A stretch of DNA of 10,550 nt from DASPRG01 sp963796125 (GTDB taxonomy: Bacteria; Nitrospirota; Thermodesulfovibrionia; Thermodesulfovibrionales; SM23-35). Where the stretch lies: positions 1 to 10,550 of the forward strand of contig CAWCKM010000033.1 of assembly GCA_963796125.1 (NCBI GenBank), in the 5' to 3' direction. How positions within the stretch are numbered: position 1 is the stretch's first letter; each line of letters opens with the position of its first letter. The notes under the pieces were generated by a model. The model was not told the DNA's origin and made no database searches. It saw only the letters and a program-made list of their open reading frames with translations. The position numbers and the translations under genes were made by a program. Shown in pieces: positions 7,856 through 10,550 of this stretch.

Positions 7856-9055
7856 ATGTATGCCATAGTGAATTCAAAGAAGATTGCAATGCAGAATATT
7901 TTAATCCTGTTTCTTTTTATTATTTTCTCACAGATGTCTTGTGCTCAGACAGCAGGTGATAAACCGCAACAGATTGGAGACATATTTCTCCTTGAAGGAG
8001 ATGCTATAGAGGTAAAGGAGTGGGTTAAAAATTTAGAGATACCCTGGTCACTTTTATTTCTTCCTGATGGCAGGGCACTGGTGACTGAAAGACCGGGGAG
8101 AATCAGGCTTATCAAAGATGCAAGACTTCAAGAGGAGCCATATGCAACAATCGATGTTGCCCATGTTGGAGAAGGAGGACTTATGGGGCTTGCACTTCAT
8201 CCTGAATTTCCGAAAAAACCTTATATATATGTTATGCATACATACAAAATCGGTGGAGAACTTCGCAACAGGGTAATAAGATTAAAGGATGAAGGGTTAA
8301 GAGGAGTTTTCGATAGAGTGATAATAGAGAACATTCCCGGAGGTAAGTTCCATAATGGTGGTAGGATTGCATTTGGGCCGGATGGCATGCTCTTCATTGC
8401 TGCTGGAGAGACCTTTCATGCTGAACTTGCGCAGAATTTAAAATCTCTTGGCGGGAAAATTTTGAGAATAACACCAGAGGGTAACGTACCGGAAGACAAC
8501 CCCTTTAAAGGTTCTCCCATATATTCTTACGGCCATAGAAACCCACAGGGACTTGCCTGGCATCCCTTTACAGGAGACCTTTTTGAATCCGAGCATGGGC
8601 CTTCCGGGGAATTCGGTCGTTTTGCCCATGACGAGATTAATGTGATTAAGAAAGGCGGGAATTATGGATGGCCTGCTGTCATCGGAGCCGCACGTCTAAA
8701 GCAATATACGGATCCCTTAATAGTCTGGGAAAAGACCACGCCGCCATCCGGAATTACTTTTTATAAAGGAGAGCTTTTGAAACATCTCCAGGGTGATCTT
8801 TTTATTGCAACTTTGAGAAGTGAATCATTAATAAGAATACGCCTACAGAGAAATGACGAATATAAAGTCACAAGGATAGAAAGATGGTTTGCCAATGGAT
8901 ACTCTGACGGAAAGTATGGCAGGATACGGGATGTAGTGGAGGGGCCTGATGGTGCCCTCTACTTTCTTACAAATAACAGAGACGGCAGAGGAACTCCCAG
9001 ATCAGGCGATGACAGAATATATATTATTTCTCCTATTACTCAATCACCTCGATGA
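7856..9055 (+). CDS. Exported PQQ-dependent sugar dehydrogenase (Asd/sGDH family)
   Basis: A six-bladed beta-propeller enzyme of the glucose/sorbosone dehydrogenase family, which oxidises aldose sugars using PQQ and calcium outside the cytoplasm; the real substrate is unknown. A hydrophobic signal segment covers residues about 13-30 (ILILFLFIIFSQMSC), with possible cleavage near SCA-QT; the Cys at 29 is not in a good lipobox. Family signatures follow in order: LEIPWSLLFLPDGRALVTERPG, GEGGLMGLALHPEF, FHNGGRIAFGPDG (His166, aligning with the catalytic His of sGDH), SLGGKILRI, YGHRNPQGLAW (Arg228), ESEHGPSG, GGNYGWP and PSGITFY. Length is normal. No good SD precedes the ATG at 7856; an in-frame ATG at 7889 would give a shorter signal peptide and is the alternative start. 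Its end overlaps the convergent cupredoxin gene. Confidence 0.9.
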   Translation: MYAIVNSKKIAMQNILILFLFIIFSQMSCAQTAGDKPQQIGDIFLLEGDAIEVKEWVKNLEIPWSLLFLPDGRALVTERPGRIRLIKDARLQEEPYATIDVAHVGEGGLMGLALHPEFPKKPYIYVMHTYKIGGELRNRVIRLKDEGLRGVFDRVIIENIPGGKFHNGGRIAFGPDGMLFIAAGETFHAELAQNLKSLGGKILRITPEGNVPEDNPFKGSPIYSYGHRNPQGLAWHPFTGDLFESEHGPSGEFGRFAHDEINVIKKGGNYGWPAVIGAARLKQYTDPLIVWEKTTPPSGITFYKGELLKHLQGDLFIATLRSESLIRIRLQRNDEYKVTRIERWFANGYSDGKYGRIRDVVEGPDGALYFLTNNRDGRGTPRSGDDRIYIISPITQSPR

Positions 9056-9449
9056 CGCCTTCCATCCCTTTTTCCCGGTGGCTCTTAGAGAAGAGGAATT
9101 TTTTATCACAGTAGAAAGGATATTTCCCGACTTTCGTCGGGGTAAACCTGATAATTTTAGGCTCTGAGCTTAAAGACTCATAAATATCCATGCCTGCCTC
9201 AGGAGCCTTTGTGATAAAACTGTGTGGAACAATGGTTGGTTCTTTCTTAATCTTTATTTCTACGGGAACGTTTACCTTCACAACAATGTAATTAGGATCG
9301 AAGAAGTATTCTCCTGCAAGGACTTCTACTCTCTGCACACCATCCTGGTCAATAGAAGCAATGAATTGTTTATTCTCTCCATTTACAACACCTGCAGAAA
9401 AAATTAGGAGTAATATTAAAATTGCGAATAAACACTTGAAGTATTTCAT
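9036..9449 (-). CDS. Exported cupredoxin-like blue copper protein
   Basis: A small protein of 137 residues. Residues 1-24 form a signal peptide (KCLFAILILLLIFSAGVVNG). The mature part reads as a beta-sandwich with candidate type 1 copper ligands His76 (VPHSF), Cys114 (YPFYC), His124 (SKSHREKGM) and Met129. This is the His-Cys-His-Met set of plastocyanin/azurin-like proteins, but the Cys-to-His loop (CX9H) is longer than usual. YFFDPNYIVVKVNVPVEIKI is typical of cupredoxin_1-like domains. A good SD (AAGGGG) lies five to six bases upstream of the ATG. Its last 20 bp overlap the convergent PQQ dehydrogenase. It could carry electrons in the periplasm; a partner is not shown. Confidence 0.8.
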   Translation of the reverse strand: MKYFKCLFAILILLLIFSAGVVNGENKQFIASIDQDGVQRVEVLAGEYFFDPNYIVVKVNVPVEIKIKKEPTIVPHSFITKAPEAGMDIYESLSSEPKIIRFTPTKVGKYPFYCDKKFLFSKSHREKGMEGVIEVIE

Positions 9450-9469
9450 AGTTTCCCCCCTTGTGCAGT

Positions 9470-9598
9470 TCAGTTTTTAAAAGCCTTCTTTATAAAAATA
9501 ATTTCAAATTCCTCTTCTGTCCCTCCACATAAACCCGGTATTCCCTTGGGTTCTTCAAAGGGATTATTTAATATTGGTTCATCAACTGCAAGGGACAT
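9470..9598 (-). pseudogene. Frameshifted N-terminal remnant, type III restriction/DEAD-helicase-like
   Basis: A 42-codon frame starts at ATG 9596-9598, which shares one base with the HEPN stop (TAATG), so it is placed like a coupled third gene. It begins MSLAVDEPILNNPFEEPK, resembling the N-termini of type III restriction subunit/DEAD-helicase-like proteins (pattern P-I-hydrophobic-N-S/N-P-F-E-E-P). After this the frame becomes unlikely (GIPGLCGG). Removing one G from the GGG opposite 9543-9545 restores EEPKEYRVYVEGQKRN, the expected continuation, before a TAA at 9490-9492. So I infer a one-base insertion plus loss of the rest of the gene. The frameshift reading is strong by eye; the family name is from recalled motifs only. 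Confidence 0.5.
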
Positions 9599-9996
9599 TA
9601 TTTGTTTTTAAGGATGTATTGTTTAATCTCGTTAATAAATGATACTGTCTTCGGTAATATTTCGTCTATATCTGCTTTTGTAATTTCTGGCTGTTCCATA
9701 TAGTCACCTTTCTGTCTGAGTTCAAAGGAGCGGTGCAATATCTTAGAAAGCTCTTTATCAAAAATACCGCTTTTTATGAATTCACGATCAAACAAAGATA
9801 TTGCTCCGTAATGTTTTGATGTACCTAACTGTTTTTCCTGTAAAAGTGCCAGCACAGCATAAAACATGGCATAGTATAAGCGGTTCATTACAGACCGCAA
9901 ACTCATACCCTCCTTAAGAAGAACCTCTGCCTCTTTCATGGAATCATCAGCCTGCTGAAGCCTGTATTTTATCAAAGCCAATAAATCTTCATTCAT
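9598..9996 (-). CDS. HEPN domain protein (MNT/HEPN module, putative toxin)
   Basis: A 132-residue all-helical protein of the HEPN superfamily. The hallmark lies at residues 34-47, RSVMNRLYYAMFYA, followed by GTSKHYGAISLFDREFIKSG and FELRQKGDY (91-99), as in many HEPN partners of minimal nucleotidyltransferases. In characterised pairs the HEPN protein is an RNase toxin that the MNT silences by AMPylation. Here I find no canonical R-X4-6-H RNase motif anywhere, so the RNase role is uncertain; the conserved RQKGDY end could hold the modifiable tyrosine (Tyr99), which is inference. The ATG overlaps the MNT stop (ATGA), and its own stop overlaps the next small frame (TAATG). Confidence 0.85.
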   Translation of the reverse strand: MNEDLLALIKYRLQQADDSMKEAEVLLKEGMSLRSVMNRLYYAMFYAVLALLQEKQLGTSKHYGAISLFDREFIKSGIFDKELSKILHRSFELRQKGDYMEQPEITKADIDEILPKTVSFINEIKQYILKNK

Positions 9997-10310
9997 ACAG
10001 TAATCCCTTCCCGGAATACATTTTTTATAAAAACAGATTCCCGCATCGGGCTGTTTTTTAGAGTATCCATGCTGATCAAAATAGGCATAACAATTACATC
10101 TTCAGGGAAACCTGCTTCCCATGCACAATCGCTTATATATCTCTCGATTGAGTGGTCAAGATAATCAACAACAACAAGCACATCAAGGTCTGATTCAGCA
10201 GTTGCATCTCCCCTTGCACGGGAGCCAAAAACCCTGATTTCAAGAACCTTCGCTTTCTGTGCTACAAGGGATTTGAAATTTTCTAAAACCCTAAGGTCTT
10301 TTTCCTGCAT
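9993..10310 (-). CDS. Minimal nucleotidyltransferase (MNT), putative antitoxin
   Basis: A 105-residue protein of the polymerase-beta-like nucleotidyltransferase fold. The active-site motif GS-X10-DxD is intact: GSRARGDATAESDLDVLV at residues 29-46. A further Asp in EDVIV (about 71) fits the third metal ligand. Members of this family paired with HEPN proteins act as antitoxins that transfer AMP to a tyrosine of the toxin. It is the first gene of the pair and overlaps HEPN by 4 bp. It has a near-perfect SD (AAGGAGGT) five bases before the ATG, so the antitoxin should be made in good amount. Confidence 0.88.
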   Translation of the reverse strand: MQEKDLRVLENFKSLVAQKAKVLEIRVFGSRARGDATAESDLDVLVVVDYLDHSIERYISDCAWEAGFPEDVIVMPILISMDTLKNSPMRESVFIKNVFREGITV

Positions 10311-10315
10311 TAATT

Positions 10316-10323
10316 ACCTCCTT
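10316..10323 (-). promoter_or_regulatory. Near-perfect Shine-Dalgarno of the MNT gene
   Basis: AAGGAGGT on the minus strand, five bases before the ATG at 10310. It is the strongest SD in the window and fixes the MNT start. Confidence 0.85.
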
Positions 10324-10437
10324 CCGTTTATCCTTCAAATTCTTTGTTCATATATTACCAGCATCCAAGCCGTGATTACAGTATCGGGTCATTTATCTCA
10401 TAGCCTCCGCTGTCCCGCCCCATGCGGTATTTGATGT

Positions 10438-10550
10438 TTACTCCTCTCCCCACACCTCTGCAATTATCCGATTAATGCAGTTTTCCGCCTTATGCACAAA
10501 AGCCGCACGCTTTTTAAATGTCAATTTTGGTGTCTGACCCCCTGCTTTGC
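10438..10550 (-). other. Open frame running off the right edge, possible gene remnant
   Basis: A minus-strand frame is open from the window edge to a TAA at 10438-10440 and ends in AAFVHKAENCINRIIAEVWG followed by Glu-Glu. Its upstream part reads through the GGGGTCAGACACC motif, so either the repeat was inserted into a gene or the frame is open by chance. Directly after it, GAGGAG and AACATCAAATACCGC open a second short frame (to TAA at about 10379) that reads IKYRMGRDSGGYEINDPIL but has ATC where a start codon would be expected. I recognise no family. The remaining 10311-10378 holds only the MNT leader; I see no convincing promoter there. Confidence 0.25.
10529..10541 (-). repeat. Right-edge GGGGTCAGACACC motif
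   Basis: The minus strand reads GGGGTCAGACACC followed by AAAATTGACATTT. It shares the GG(T/G)GTCAG core with the left-edge motif at 8-28 in inverted orientation. The resemblance is partial and could be two members of a dispersed transposase-associated repeat family. Confidence 0.35.

Noticed and set aside
10345..10368. Tiny upstream frame (7 codons, MNKEFEG) in the MNT leader
   Set aside because: Too short and without a ribosome site of its own; likely chance.

Overview
The window looks like a piece of chromosome from a diderm (Gram-negative-type) bacterium of moderate GC content. Periplasmic proteins with signal peptides, an FKBP with a Mip/FkpA-like layout, and a bacterial RNase J together would fit Nitrospirota or a deltaproteobacterial relative. 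That assignment is a guess from gene content, not a phylogenetic result. Gene density is high; no stretch over about 240 bases lacks a gene.

Layout. (1) Positions 12-212, minus: the C-terminal remnant of a REP-associated (Y1) transposase carrying a DnaA-like HTH, abutting the stop codon of ftsK. (2) 213-4690, minus: a tight three-gene operon transcribed as RNase J, then uppP (undecaprenyl-diphosphatase), then ftsK (DNA translocase), with a 3-bp gap and a 16-bp overlap. (3) 4691-4853: a divergent promoter region, with a near-perfect sigma70 promoter driving a secreted FKBP prolyl isomerase (4854-5648, plus). (4) 5687-7797, minus: argD-argF, two arginine biosynthesis genes joined by an ATGA overlap and convergent with the FKBP gene. 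(5) 7856-9055, plus: a periplasmic PQQ-dependent sugar dehydrogenase (Asd/GSDH fold), whose 3' end overlaps by 20 bp a convergent, exported cupredoxin (9036-9449, minus). (6) 9470-10310, minus: an MNT nucleotidyltransferase / HEPN two-gene module (toxin-antitoxin type), followed through a TAATG junction by a 42-codon remnant. The start of this remnant resembles the N-terminus of a type III restriction/DEAD-helicase-like protein broken by a one-base frameshift. (7) 10311-10550: a strong ribosome binding site, a possible gene remnant, and at the right edge a GGGGTCAG-type motif that is an inverted counterpart of the one at the left edge.

How the genes work together. The first operon mixes housekeeping roles: RNA turnover, lipid-carrier recycling for peptidoglycan, and chromosome segregation at the septum. 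argD and argF supply two steps from N-acetylglutamate semialdehyde to citrulline. The PQQ enzyme and the cupredoxin are both exported redox proteins and might exchange electrons, but only adjacency supports that. The right end is accessory DNA: a defence/toxin module with decayed neighbours. No wholly new system is evident. The best leads are the decayed gene downstream of MNT/HEPN, the unusual copper-site spacing, and promoters that would give leaderless or near-leaderless mRNAs for argD and RNase J.
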